From contig NZ_JADKYX010000009.1 of assembly GCF_016093545.1 (NCBI RefSeq), forward strand, positions 179,145 through 243,144: a stretch of DNA of 64,000 nucleotides, read 5' to 3'. The position numbers and the translations under genes are program-made. Shown one piece after another: positions 45,595 to 53,840 of the stretch. Positions within the stretch are counted from its first letter, which is position 1, and each line of letters starts with the position of its first letter. This stretch comes from Massilia rhizosphaerae (lineage in GTDB: Bacteria > Pseudomonadota > Gammaproteobacteria > Burkholderiales > Burkholderiaceae_D). The notes under the pieces were generated by a model that was not told the origin of the DNA, ran no database searches, and saw only the letters and a list, made by a program, of their open reading frames with translations.

Positions 45595-46274
45595 GGTTCC
45601 CCCAGCAGGAAGGATTTGACCATCGGTGCCTGCAGGCCCTGGGCCTGCAACGCCACTTGCATGCCGGTCGGTTCGTTGGTCGGCTGCTGCGGTTGCGCCT
45701 GGTCGGACTGCTGCAGCGGCGCGGGCGCGATCGCGGCCTGCGCCGTGCCCGCGGCATTCGCGCCGGGATCGACGCCGCCCTGACGCCACGCATTATTGAG
45801 CCAGGTCGCGACCTGCATGCCCGTCACGCCGGTCTGCAGGGCCACGGCCGGGTTGGCATCGGCATCGCTGGTGACGGCCTGCCACAGCGCGTCGAGCTGG
45901 ACCAGGTCGCGCGTCGGCGGCGACTCGCGCCGGATCAGCGTGCCGTTGACGATGCGGTAGGCCACCACCTGCAGCCGCGACGGCTGGTTTTCCGTGAACA
46001 CTTCGCGCACGAGCGTAAAGCGGTCGGCGCCGATGAGGAGATAGGGCCGCTGGTCGACCACGTCGCGCTGGGCGATGTGCTCGCAATCGCTCTGCATCTG
46101 GGCGAAGGCCAGCTGCATGCCGCGCGTCGTCTCCATCTGCTGGGTGAGGGCCTTGCGCGCACGCACGATGCTGTCCAACCCGCGCCAGCCGAGCACGGCC
46201 ACGATGGCCAGGATGCTGATCGCCACCAGCAGCTCCACGAGGGTGAAGCCGCGCGGCCGGAAGGAAGTCGTCAT
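45591..46274 (-). CDS. gspJ: Type II secretion system minor pseudopilin GspJ
   Basis: 227 residues with the prepilin cleavage/methylation motif RPRGFTLVELLVAISILA at the N-terminus and a globular domain (MQLAFAQMQSDCEHIAQRD). A Gln/Ala/Pro-rich insertion lies near residues 175-205. Start 46274 (MTTSFRPRG) overlaps the gspI end by four bases. Requires a prepilin peptidase encoded elsewhere. Confidence 0.94.
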   Translation of the reverse strand: MTTSFRPRGFTLVELLVAISILAIVAVLGWRGLDSIVRARKALTQQMETTRGMQLAFAQMQSDCEHIAQRDVVDQRPYLLIGADRFTLVREVFTENQPSRLQVVAYRIVNGTLIRRESPPTRDLVQLDALWQAVTSDADANPAVALQTGVTGMQVATWLNNAWRQGGVDPGANAAGTAQAAIAPAPLQQSDQAQPQQPTNEPTGMQVALQAQGLQAPMVKSFLLGEP

Positions 46275-46681
46275 CGCCACGGTTTCAACACCAGTTGCAC
46301 CAGCTTGACGATACGCCGGTTGGGGTTTTCGATGTTGAACACGGAGACCTCGACGCGGCGCAGGCGCGGGTTCGGGCTGGCGATGACTTCTTCCTGGCAC
46401 ACGAGGTGCAGGTCGCCCTGCGGGCAGTCGAAGCCGTGCTTGCCGATCTCCGGAAATTCCTTGCCGAGGCGGATCTGCACGAGCCGGTTCTCGGCCGACC
46501 ACGTCGCCATCATCGAGGCACGCAGGTCGGCGCTGTTGGCCGTCAGGCTGCCGACGGCGCGCAGGCCCGCGCCCAGCGCCGTGCCCACGATGACGAGCGC
46601 CACGAGCACTTCCAGCAGCGTGAAGCCGCGGTGCCGGGTCGAAGATCGCATGCGCATGCTGTTCATCATCGGCCTGTTCAT
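46271..46681 (-). CDS. gspI: Type II secretion system minor pseudopilin GspI
   Basis: 136 residues with prepilin motif RHRGFTLLEVLVALVIVGTA and the GspI core (NRLVQIRLGKEFPEIG; CQEEVIASPNPRLRRVEV). ATG 46681 overlaps the gspH stop codon (ATGA); Met codons 5-10 residues later are alternative starts with a shorter leader. Part of the tip complex with GspJ and GspK. Confidence 0.93.
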   Translation of the reverse strand: MNRPMMNSMRMRSSTRHRGFTLLEVLVALVIVGTALGAGLRAVGSLTANSADLRASMMATWSAENRLVQIRLGKEFPEIGKHGFDCPQGDLHLVCQEEVIASPNPRLRRVEVSVFNIENPNRRIVKLVQLVLKPWR

Positions 46682-47181
46682 TCCACCGTGAAGTGTCCGA
46701 CGCCGTCGGCGCGGATGGCGACGTGGTCGTTGCCGCTGGCCAGCGTGAGCACGAACGGCTTGTCGACCGGCTCCCTGCCGAACGTGATGCGCAGCGGATT
46801 GACGGTGCCCGCGCTGATCGGGTCCAGGAGCAGGTTCACCGGAGGGTTCTTGAAGTCGCGCTCGCGCAGCAGGTCGTCGTTCGTGATCGGCTGCCAGCGC
46901 GTTTCGGTGCGCACGAGGAAGTGGTAGCGCTCGGGCGTGGCCTCGAAGGCGACGAGGCGGTTGCGCACGATGGCCTCGTCGCGCGCCAGCTGCAGCAGCA
47001 GCGCGATACGCTGCGCCTCCTTCTGCAGGTCCTGGCGCGGACTCGGAATGGCGTTGAGGCTCGCGAGTCCGAGCGTGATGCCGATGATGACCATCACGAC
47101 CATGATCTCCACCAGGGTGAAGCCGCCGCCGCGGGCCGGCGAACCGGGCCGGCGCGGCAGGCCCCGCGCGCGCGTGGTCAT
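46678..47181 (-). CDS. gspH: Type II secretion system minor pseudopilin GspH
   Basis: 167 residues. The leader is relatively long and basic (MTTRARGLPRRPGSPARGGG) and is followed by the pilin motif FTLVEIMVVMVIIGITLG. The body contains QLARDEAIVRNRLVAFE, typical of GspH. Start 47181 lies 13 bases after the gspG stop codon; no strong ribosome-binding site is evident, so coupling to gspG is likely. Confidence 0.93.
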   Translation of the reverse strand: MTTRARGLPRRPGSPARGGGFTLVEIMVVMVIIGITLGLASLNAIPSPRQDLQKEAQRIALLLQLARDEAIVRNRLVAFEATPERYHFLVRTETRWQPITNDDLLRERDFKNPPVNLLLDPISAGTVNPLRITFGREPVDKPFVLTLASGNDHVAIRADGVGHFTVE

Positions 47182-47194
47182 CGGAATGTCGGCG

Positions 47195-47653
47195 TTATTT
47201 GTTGTCCCACGAGCCGATGTCGGCATCCTCGCCGGTGCCGCCCGGCTGGCCGTCCGCGCCCAGTGAGTACACGTCGACCTCGCCGCCGTGCAGGCCGGGC
47301 GACAGGTACTGGTAAGGATTGCCCCACGGGTCCTTGGGCAGCTTCTCGAGATAGCCGCCTTCCTTCCAGCCGTTGGCGGCCGGGCCGCTGGTCGGCTTCT
47401 GGACGAGGGCTTGCAGGCCCTGCTCGGTGGTCGGATAGCGCTGGTTGTCGAGCTTGTACAGCTTGAGCGCGGACATCAGGGTGGCGATGTCGACGCGGGC
47501 CGCGGTCACGCGCGACTCGCCGGTGCGGCCCAGCAGCTTGGGCACGACGAGGGCGCCCAGGATGCCGATGATGACCACGACGACCATGATTTCGACGAGG
47601 GTGAAACCGCCCTGGCGGCGCTGCCGTGCGAAACGATGCTTGAAGTTCTGCAT
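47195..47653 (-). CDS. gspG: Type II secretion system major pseudopilin GspG
   Basis: 152 residues, main subunit of the pseudopilus. The leader ends RQGG before FTLVEIMVVVVIIGILGALV; the body shows LYKLDNQRYPTTEQGLQALV, GGYLEKLPKDPWGNPYQY and the calcium-site tail YSLGADGQPGGTGEDADIG. Start 47653 (MQNFKHRF) is chosen because the conserved leader begins here. It is first in the twelve-gene operon, directly behind a -10-like TATACT and two palindromic repeats. Confidence 0.96.
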   Translation of the reverse strand: MQNFKHRFARQRRQGGFTLVEIMVVVVIIGILGALVVPKLLGRTGESRVTAARVDIATLMSALKLYKLDNQRYPTTEQGLQALVQKPTSGPAANGWKEGGYLEKLPKDPWGNPYQYLSPGLHGGEVDVYSLGADGQPGGTGEDADIGSWDNK

Positions 47654-47680
47654 AGATGTGATGGATATGGTCGAAAAAGC

Positions 47681-47757
47681 AGTATAAGGCCGAACGGGAC
47701 CGGATGACGTAAAAACGCGGTTGGAAAATCTTCCAACCCGTTCGGAAAATTTTCCAA
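47681..47757 (-). promoter_or_regulatory. gsp operon promoter region with two 16-bp palindromes 21 bp apart
   Basis: On the plus strand TTGGAAAATCTTCCAA (47721-47736) and TCGGAAAATTTTCCAA (47742-47757) are two near-identical palindromes whose starts are exactly 21 bp, two helical turns, apart. Read on the minus strand, TATACT (47686-47681) is a good -10, with no recognisable -35 at 16-18 bases. The palindromes would be centred near -55 and -76, typical of an activator binding as two dimers on one face. Confidence 0.65.
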
Positions 47758-47828
47758 TTGTAAGATACACGACACCGATTGGCATCTTCGGTTGACTCCA
47801 GCCGCACGACAGGCCGGGCGCCGGCGGC

Positions 47829-48590
47829 TCATTCTACGCCAGGGCGTTCCGCGCAAACGGGGCAGCACGGGTTGCGCGCCACGCCGATCTCCGTCCACTC
47901 CATGCCGCGTCCGTCCAGCATCTGCAGCCGGCCGGCCAGCGAACGGCCGCTCCCGGCCAGCAGCTTCAAGGCCTCGGCCGCCTGCATGGCGCCGATGATG
48001 CCGACCAGCGGCGCGAACACGCCCATGGTGCTGCACGCCACCTCCTCGAACTTGCCGTCCTCCGGGAACAGGCAGGCATAGCAGGGAGAGGCGGGGTCGC
48101 GCACGTCGTACACCGAGATCTGGCCGTCGAAACGGATCGCGGCGCCCGCGACGAGCGGGACGCCGGCGGCCACGCAGGCGCGGTTGACGGCATGACGGGT
48201 GGCGAAGTTGTCGCTGCAGTCGAGTACGACATCGGCCGCGCGCACGAGTTCCCCTAAACGCGCGGCATTCGCGCGTTCGCGCAAGGCGACGACCTCGACG
48301 TCGGGATTGATCTGATGCAGGGCCTCGCGGCCGGACTCGACCTTGGATTGACCCACGCGCGCCGTCGTGTGCATCACCTGGCGCTGCAGGTTCGTCAGGT
48401 CGACGGTGTCGTCGTCGACGAGGGTCAGGCGGCCCACGCCGCCCGCGGCGAGATACAGCGCGGCCGGCGAGCCGAGGCCGCCGGCGCCGATCACGAGCAC
48501 GCGCGCGCGCAGGAGGCGTTCCTGGCCTTCGATGCCGATTTCGTCGAGCAGGATATGGCGCGAATAGCGCAGCAGTTGCTGGTCGTTCAT
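47829..48590 (-). CDS. moeB: Molybdopterin-synthase adenylyltransferase / ThiF-family protein
   Basis: 253-residue E1-like adenylating enzyme that activates the C-terminal Gly of MoaD or ThiS. It has RYSRHILLDEIGIEGQERL, the ATP-binding VLVIGAGGLGSPAALYLAA, LSN-type TNLQRQVMHTT, DCSDNFATRHAVN and two zinc CxxC pairs (CYACLFP; CCPVCAERP). Start 48590 (MNDQQLLRYS) follows ctpA by 31 bases. The gpmA-envC-ctpA-moeB order is a conserved betaproteobacterial run. ThiF function cannot be excluded. Confidence 0.9.
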   Translation of the reverse strand: MNDQQLLRYSRHILLDEIGIEGQERLLRARVLVIGAGGLGSPAALYLAAGGVGRLTLVDDDTVDLTNLQRQVMHTTARVGQSKVESGREALHQINPDVEVVALRERANAARLGELVRAADVVLDCSDNFATRHAVNRACVAAGVPLVAGAAIRFDGQISVYDVRDPASPCYACLFPEDGKFEEVACSTMGVFAPLVGIIGAMQAAEALKLLAGSGRSLAGRLQMLDGRGMEWTEIGVARNPCCPVCAERPGVE

Positions 48591-48621
48591 CGCCAGCCCG
48601 TTTCCATCGTCGCGGCGGCCA

Positions 48622-50079
48622 TCATTTCTTCGGCAGGGGCGGTTTCGGCTCCGTGACCGGCGCCGGCTTGTCCTCGTCCGCATCCTCCTTGGCCAGTTCC
48701 ACCTTGATGCCCTTGAAGTGATTGAGCGCCTGCGCCAGCTGGAAATCGTCCTTGCCGCCGAATTCGACCGGCTTGGCATGCTTCATCGCGGCCGCCGTGA
48801 ACTGCTCTTCCTCGAGCTCGTCGCGGCGCGGCTTCGCGCTGGCGCTCTTGCTGCCGGCCGACTCGTTCGTCAGGTGGTGATCGAGGTCGGCTTCGCGCAC
48901 GCGCACGGCGTTCAGGCCGTCGCCTTCCGGCGTTTCGTCGACCTTGATGTCGGGCACGATGCCCAGCGCCTGGATCGAACGGCCTTTCGGCGTGTAGTAG
49001 CGCGCCGTCGTCAGCTTGACGGCCGTGTCGGGCGTCAGCTGGCGCAAGGTCTGCACGGAGCCCTTGCCGAACGTCTGGCTGCCCATCACGATGGCGCGCT
49101 TGTAATCCTGCAGGGCACCTGCGACGATTTCCGACGCCGATGCCGAGCCCGTATTGACCAGCACCACCATCGGCACGGTTTTCAGGGCGGCCGGCAGCTT
49201 GGCGAGCGGATCGGCGCCCGGCTTGACGGCATAGAATTCGCGCCGGCCGTAGAACGTGGTGTTCGACTCGGCCAGCTGGCCCTTCGTCGACACGATCACG
49301 TCGTTCGCCGGCAGGAACGCGGCGGACACGCCGATCGCGCTCGGCAGCAGGCCGCCCGGATCGTTGCGCAGGTCCAGCACGAGCCCCTTGATGTTCGGGT
49401 TGCGGGCGTACAGGCCCTTCAGCTTGCCGGCGACTTCGTCGAGGGTCTCTTCCTGGAACTGGTTGATGCGCAGCCAGGCATAGCCGGGCTCGATCATCTT
49501 CGCCTTGACGCTGGCCACGTGGATTTCCTCGCGCTCGACGGGCACGACCCAAGGCGCGTCGGCGCCGCGGCGGGCGATGGTCAGCATCACCTTGCTGTGC
49601 GGCTCGCCGCGCATGCGCTTGATGGCGTCGTCCAGCGACAGGCCTTTCACGGGCACGTTGTCGATGCGGGTGATCAGGTCGCCGGCCTTGATGCCGGCGC
49701 GGTAGGCGGGCGAATCGTCGATGGGAGAGACGATCTTGACGTAGCCGTCTTCCATCGCGATCTCGATGCCGAGGCCGACGAAGCGGCCCTGCACCTCTTC
49801 GCGCATCTCGGCGAAATCCTTCTGGTCCAGGTACATCGAGTGCGGATCGAGCGAATTCACCATGCCGGCGATGGCGTCCGACAACAGCTTTTTATCGTCG
49901 ACCTTCTCGACATAATCGCTCTTGATCAGGGCGTACACGTCGGCCAGCTGGCGCAGCTCGTCGAGCGGAAGCGGGGCGTCGCCGCCCTTTTGCGCCAGCG
50001 CCGAGTACTGGACCGAGGCGGCCACCCCGGCCACCATGCCGAGGCCGATCAGACCGAGGTTCTTGAGTTTCTTGCCCAT
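48622..50079 (-). CDS. ctpA: S41-family C-terminal processing peptidase (CtpA type)
   Basis: 485 residues: N-terminal signal/anchor (GLIGLGMVAGVAASVQ), PDZ domain (DDSPAYRAGIKAGDLITRID) and tail-specific protease domain with Ser in NTGSASASEIVAGAL and Lys in TFGKGSVQTL. A Lys/Pro-rich C-terminal tail follows. Start 50079 (MGKKLKN) fits the signal. It acts in the periplasm on tail-tagged proteins, including cell-wall hydrolase regulators in other bacteria; adjacency to the EnvC homologue makes such a link plausible here. Confidence 0.95.
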   Translation of the reverse strand: MGKKLKNLGLIGLGMVAGVAASVQYSALAQKGGDAPLPLDELRQLADVYALIKSDYVEKVDDKKLLSDAIAGMVNSLDPHSMYLDQKDFAEMREEVQGRFVGLGIEIAMEDGYVKIVSPIDDSPAYRAGIKAGDLITRIDNVPVKGLSLDDAIKRMRGEPHSKVMLTIARRGADAPWVVPVEREEIHVASVKAKMIEPGYAWLRINQFQEETLDEVAGKLKGLYARNPNIKGLVLDLRNDPGGLLPSAIGVSAAFLPANDVIVSTKGQLAESNTTFYGRREFYAVKPGADPLAKLPAALKTVPMVVLVNTGSASASEIVAGALQDYKRAIVMGSQTFGKGSVQTLRQLTPDTAVKLTTARYYTPKGRSIQALGIVPDIKVDETPEGDGLNAVRVREADLDHHLTNESAGSKSASAKPRRDELEEEQFTAAAMKHAKPVEFGGKDDFQLAQALNHFKGIKVELAKEDADEDKPAPVTEPKPPLPKK

Positions 50080-50107
50080 GCTTGTTCCTGGATTGTGCTT
50101 CCGGAAA

Positions 50108-51571
50108 TTAGAACCTGATCCAGCCCGATGGATCGAACGCTTTTCCGAGATGCCTGAGCTCAAAGTATAGCCCCGATTCCTCGTTACCGCCGGTGTTGCC
50201 CGCACTGGCGATGACGTCGCCAGGCTTGACGGCGTCGCCGGCACGTTTCACCAGCGTCTGGTTGTTGCCGTAGATCGACAGATATTCGCCGCCGTGGTTG
50301 ATGATGATCAAATTACCGTAGCCGCGCATCCAGTCGGCGAACACGACGCGGCCGGCCGCGACGGCGTGCACGTCAGTCCCTTCCGGCGCCTTGATGAACA
50401 TGCCGCGCCACGTCGGGCCGTCGCCGCGCTTGGCGCCGAAGCGCGCGACGACCTTGCCGGCGATCGGCGCCGGCATGCGGCCGCGCAGGCTTTCGAAGGC
50501 GCCGCTCGGCAGGTCGGCGGCCAGTGCGGTGTCGGCGCTGCGCTGCGGCGCTTCGGTCGTTTGCGGCGCCTCCTCGGCCACGCGCGTCTCTTCCGGCTCC
50601 GGCTTCGGCTCGGGCAGCGGCTTGACGGGCTTGCCCGTCCTGGCGGCCTCGCGCGCCAGGCGTTCGCGCTCCTCCCGCCGCGCCTTGGCCCGCGCCAGCG
50701 CCCGCTCTCTCGCCTCGGCGGCCGCTTTCGCGCGTGCGGCGGCGAGGGCCTGCTGGCGCTTGCGCTCGGCGGCGGCCGCGATTTCCTGTTCGCGGATCAG
50801 GCGCGTCAGGCGGTCGACGAGGCCCGTCATGCGCTGCTCGTCCTGCTCCAGCCGGCTCGCCTGCTTGCGCTGGTCCGTCAGCTTGCTCGACAGATTTGCC
50901 AGCAAGCTGGCGCGCTTGCCCTTCTCTTTTTCGAGCAGCGTCTTCTGGGCCGTCTGCTCCTGTGCAATTTCTTCCAGCTCGTCCTTGGCGTTCTGCGTCT
51001 GGGCGTGATTCGCCTCGACGGCCGCCAGGTTCGCGCGCAGGGAATTCAATAATTTGGCTTGCGCCTGCGACACATAGGCCATCATCTGCAGGTCGCGGTT
51101 GATACGGTTCGGATTGTCGCCCGACAGCAACAGCTTGATGCGGTCCTCGTTACCGGCAACATAGTGTTCGCGCAACAACTTGGCCAGTTGGCGCTTCTGG
51201 GCCGCGATGGTATCGCCGAGACGCGCTTCCTCGGCCGCGAGATCCGCGAGCTTGGTATTGGTGGCGGCCTGCTCGTCGGCCAGTTCGCGCAGCGAGCGGT
51301 TGGCGTCGGAGATCGCTTCTTCCGATTCGGCCAGCTCGTCGGCCGCGTCTTCCTTTTGGCTCTCGGTGCGGCTGATGTCCTTCTTGAGCGCACTGAGCTT
51401 TTGCTGGATGCCGGCGCGCGCCGCCTCGGCGGCGGCCTTCTGCTTGCTGCGCGCGGTCTGGCGCGGCGCCGCCTGCGCGCCGCCGATGGCGAACGCACAG
51501 GCCAGCAGGCCACATAGCAGCTTGCCGCGGACGGACAGGCCCGCGGACGTCGACTTCAAGAAGGACAGCAA
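50108..51571 (-). CDS. envC: EnvC-like murein hydrolase activator with degenerate LytM domain (TTG start)
   Basis: 487 residues: signal peptide (ends IGGAQA), a long coiled coil (about 40-280) and a C-terminal LytM/M23 domain. The M23 zinc ligands are missing: the expected HxGxD region reads WRGMFIKAPEG and the HxH region reads GLYFELRHLG, as in E. coli EnvC, which activates amidases rather than cutting peptidoglycan. No ATG is near the signal peptide, so TTG at 51571 is the likely start, three bases after gpmA. It should act at the septum with AmiA/AmiB-type amidases. Confidence 0.92.
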   Translation of the reverse strand: MLSFLKSTSAGLSVRGKLLCGLLACAFAIGGAQAAPRQTARSKQKAAAEAARAGIQQKLSALKKDISRTESQKEDAADELAESEEAISDANRSLRELADEQAATNTKLADLAAEEARLGDTIAAQKRQLAKLLREHYVAGNEDRIKLLLSGDNPNRINRDLQMMAYVSQAQAKLLNSLRANLAAVEANHAQTQNAKDELEEIAQEQTAQKTLLEKEKGKRASLLANLSSKLTDQRKQASRLEQDEQRMTGLVDRLTRLIREQEIAAAAERKRQQALAAARAKAAAEARERALARAKARREERERLAREAARTGKPVKPLPEPKPEPEETRVAEEAPQTTEAPQRSADTALAADLPSGAFESLRGRMPAPIAGKVVARFGAKRGDGPTWRGMFIKAPEGTDVHAVAAGRVVFADWMRGYGNLIIINHGGEYLSIYGNNQTLVKRAGDAVKPGDVIASAGNTGGNEESGLYFELRHLGKAFDPSGWIRF

Positions 51572-51574
51572 GAC

Positions 51575-52321
51575 TTACTTCGCCTTCCCTTGGTTGGCCA
51601 CGGCAGCCATGGCGGCCGCGATCGCGTCCTGGTCGCCCAGGTAGTAGTGGCGGATCGGCTTCAGGTCCGCGTCCAGTTCATACACGAGCGGGGTGCCGTT
51701 CGGGATGTTCAGGCCGACGATGTCCTTGTCGCTGATGTTGTCCAGCATCTTGATCAGCGCGCGCAGGCTGTTGCCGTGGGCCGAGATCAGGATCTGCTTG
51801 CCGGCGCGGATGGCCGGGGCGATTTCTTCGTCCCAGGCCGGCATCACGCGGGCGACGGTGTCCTTCAGGCATTCGGTCAGGGGGATCTGCGCCTTGTCCA
51901 GGCCGGCGTAGCGCGGATCGTTGAACGACGTGCGCGGATCGTCCGCTTCCAGCGCCGGCGGCGGCGTGTCGTAGCTGCGGCGCCAGACCAGCACCTGCTC
52001 GTCGCCGAACTTGGCGGCGGTCTCGCCCTTGTCCAGGCCTTGCAGGGCGCCGTAGTGACGCTCGTTCAGGCGCCAGTCGTTCTTGACCGGCAGCCACATC
52101 ATGTCCATCTCGTCCATGGCCAGCCACAGCGTGCGGATCGCACGTTTCAGGACCGAGGTATAGGCCAGGTCGAAGGTGAAGCCGGCTTCCTTCAGCAGAC
52201 GGCCGGCCAGCTTGGCCTCGTTGATGCCTTTTTCGGTCAGGTCGACATCGGTCCAGCCGGTGAAACGGTTCTCGAGGTTCCAGGTGGACTCGCCGTGGCG
52301 CATGAATACGATTTTGTACAT
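51575..52321 (-). CDS. gpmA: 2,3-bisphosphoglycerate-dependent phosphoglycerate mutase
   Basis: 248-residue glycolytic enzyme interconverting 3- and 2-phosphoglycerate. The phosphohistidine motif is [18 protein letters not shown]; later [16 protein letters not shown] and [17 protein letters not shown] carry the second His and active-site Glu. Length and motifs are typical of the cofactor-dependent form. It is first in the gpmA-envC-ctpA-moeB run and divergent from the rhodanese gene. Confidence 0.97.
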   Translation of the reverse strand: MYKIVFMRHGESTWNLENRFTGWTDVDLTEKGINEAKLAGRLLKEAGFTFDLAYTSVLKRAIRTLWLAMDEMDMMWLPVKNDWRLNERHYGALQGLDKGETAAKFGDEQVLVWRRSYDTPPPALEADDPRTSFNDPRYAGLDKAQIPLTECLKDTVARVMPAWDEEIAPAIRAGKQILISAHGNSLRALIKMLDNISDKDIVGLNIPNGTPLVYELDADLKPIRHYYLGDQDAIAAAMAAVANQGKAK

Positions 52322-52372
52322 AGGTGCTTTATAGAAAAAAGTGAGCAGGAAATACCGATCCGACTTCTATTT

Positions 52373-52378
52373 TATAAT
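52373..52378 (+). promoter_or_regulatory. -10 element (TATAAT) of the rhodanese-grxC unit
   Basis: A perfect TATAAT at 52373-52378 lies 31 bases before the GTG start at 52410 in the 88-base divergent region. No convincing -35 is visible at 16-18 bases, so strength is uncertain. Confidence 0.45.
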
Positions 52379-52409
52379 GCGATGATTCAGTTCAACCAAC
52401 GGAACCTTC

Positions 52410-52814
52410 GTGAAATTCATCATCGACCATTTCATCACTGTTGCGATCGCCGTCCTGTCGGGGGGCGCCCTGCTGTGGATGTCGCTGGCGCCGCGCGGCC
52501 GGCAAGCCTCGCCGCTGCAGGCCACCCAGATGATCAACCGCGGCAAATCCACCGCCGTGATCGACGTGCGCGGCACCGACGCATTTGCTAACGGGCACCT
52601 GCGCGACGCGAAACACATTCCGCTGGCAGACTTGGGCAATCGTACCGGCGAGCTGGACAAGTCGAAGGTCAAGACCATCATTGTCGTCGATCAGGACGGC
52701 AAACACGCCGCTAAAGCGGCGCGCCTGTTGAAAGCGGCAGGATTCGAAGACATCTATGGCCTGGAAGGCGGCATCGCGGCCTGGACGGCTGCCGGCCTGC
52801 CCCTGATCAAATAA
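52410..52814 (+). CDS. Membrane-anchored rhodanese-like protein lacking the catalytic Cys
   Basis: 134 residues with a GTG start. An N-terminal membrane helix (HFITVAIAVLSGGALLWMSL) is followed by a rhodanese fold: AVIDVRGTDAFANGHLRDAKHI and FEDIYGLEGGIAAWTAAGLP. At the active-site loop, where rhodaneses have C-x-x-G-x-R, this protein has VVDQDGKHAAKA, so Asp replaces the sulfur-carrying Cys. It is therefore probably not a sulfurtransferase but a binding or scaffold variant. It precedes grxC by 17 bases in the conserved rhodanese-grxC-secB cluster. Confidence 0.88.
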   Translation: MKFIIDHFITVAIAVLSGGALLWMSLAPRGRQASPLQATQMINRGKSTAVIDVRGTDAFANGHLRDAKHIPLADLGNRTGELDKSKVKTIIVVDQDGKHAAKAARLLKAAGFEDIYGLEGGIAAWTAAGLPLIK

Positions 52815-52831
52815 TTTGAAAGGATTCTGCC

Positions 52832-53101
52832 ATGACAGCCCATGTTGTCCTCTATCACACCGCCAGCTGCCCCTATTGCGTGCGCGCCGAGCGCTTGCTG
52901 GAAGCCAAGGGCGTGACCGACATCGAGCGCATCCGCGTCGACCTTGATCCGGAGCAGCGTGCCGTCATGATGCAGCGCACGGGCCGCCGCACCGTGCCGC
53001 AAATTTATGTGGGCGACACCCACGTGGGCGGCTTCGACGACCTGTACGCGCTCGACCAGGCGGGCCGCCTGGATCCACTGCTCAAGGGCGGCGCAGCCTG
53101 A
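52832..53101 (+). CDS. grxC: Glutaredoxin 3
   Basis: 89-residue class I dithiol glutaredoxin. The active site is TASCPYCVRAERLL (CPYC), with the glutathione-binding TVPQIYVGDTHVGGFDDL. AAGGA lies upstream of the ATG. It reduces disulfides and mixed glutathione disulfides in the cytoplasm. secB follows after 135 bases with its own promoter candidate. Confidence 0.96.
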   Translation: MTAHVVLYHTASCPYCVRAERLLEAKGVTDIERIRVDLDPEQRAVMMQRTGRRTVPQIYVGDTHVGGFDDLYALDQAGRLDPLLKGGAA

Positions 53102-53131
53102 TCCAGTGGGGTTGTCAAGGTCCGGCAACTA

Positions 53132-53158
53132 TTGAAACCGAATTGGTTTTGATACAAT
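53132..53158 (+). promoter_or_regulatory. Candidate sigma-70 promoter of secB
   Basis: TTGAAA (53132-53137) and TACAAT (53153-53158) are separated by 15 bases, slightly short, about 80 bases before the secB start. It is the best promoter-like match in the grxC-secB gap. Confidence 0.4.
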
Positions 53159-53236
53159 GGCTGGCACCTTGACAAGTCAAGCACCTCGAATGGCAGGCGA
53201 TGCCGTTCTTTTCAAAAAATTAAACGAAAGCGTTCC

Positions 53237-53710
53237 ATGGCTGACGAAAACCTGCAACCCGTATTCCAAATCCAGCGTATCTACCTGAAGGATCTGTCGC
53301 TGGAACAACCGAATTCCCCGGCGATCTTCCTGGAGCAGGAAGCCCCGACCATCGAGGTCTCGCTGGACGTCGGCGCCGAAGGCATCGCCGAAGGCATCTA
53401 CGAATCGACCGTCACCATCACCGTGACCGCCAAGGTCAAGGATAAAGTCGCATTCCTCGTCGAAGGCAAGCAGGCAGGCATCTTCGAAGCCCGCAACATC
53501 CCGGCCGACCAAATGGATCCGCTGCTGGGCATCGGCTGCCCGAACATCATCTATCCTTACCTGCGTAGCAACATCGCCGACGTGATCACCCGTGCCGGTT
53601 TCCCGCCGGTCCACCTGGCCGAGATCAACTTCGAAGTGTTCTACCAGCAGCGTCGCCAGGCGCTGGCCGAGCAGGCTGCCGCAGCAGGCACGCCGGCCGG
53701 TAACCAGTAA
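53237..53710 (+). CDS. secB: Protein-export chaperone SecB
   Basis: 157-residue tetrameric chaperone that keeps preproteins unfolded and hands them to SecA. Recognisable segments are [32 protein letters not shown] and [20 protein letters not shown], then [18 protein letters not shown]. The charged/hydrophobic C-terminal tail is the normal SecA contact. It is near gpsA, a pairing seen across proteobacteria, with an SH3-domain gene between. Confidence 0.97.
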   Translation: MADENLQPVFQIQRIYLKDLSLEQPNSPAIFLEQEAPTIEVSLDVGAEGIAEGIYESTVTITVTAKVKDKVAFLVEGKQAGIFEARNIPADQMDPLLGIGCPNIIYPYLRSNIADVITRAGFPPVHLAEINFEVFYQQRRQALAEQAAAAGTPAGNQ

Positions 53711-53840
53711 TATCCCGGGCGTCCCGCGCCGCCCGTCCCGGGCGGGCCGGGCGCCTCGTTTCACTGACGCGCTTTTGCCGACACGCTTCACTGCCGGTCG
53801 CTCCAGCCCGGCCCAGCGTGTACCGTATCCAAAGGCCCAC

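Noticed and set aside
50108..51571. Active M23 peptidase
   Set aside because: The zinc-binding His and Asp residues are absent from both motifs, so an EnvC-type activator is a better call.
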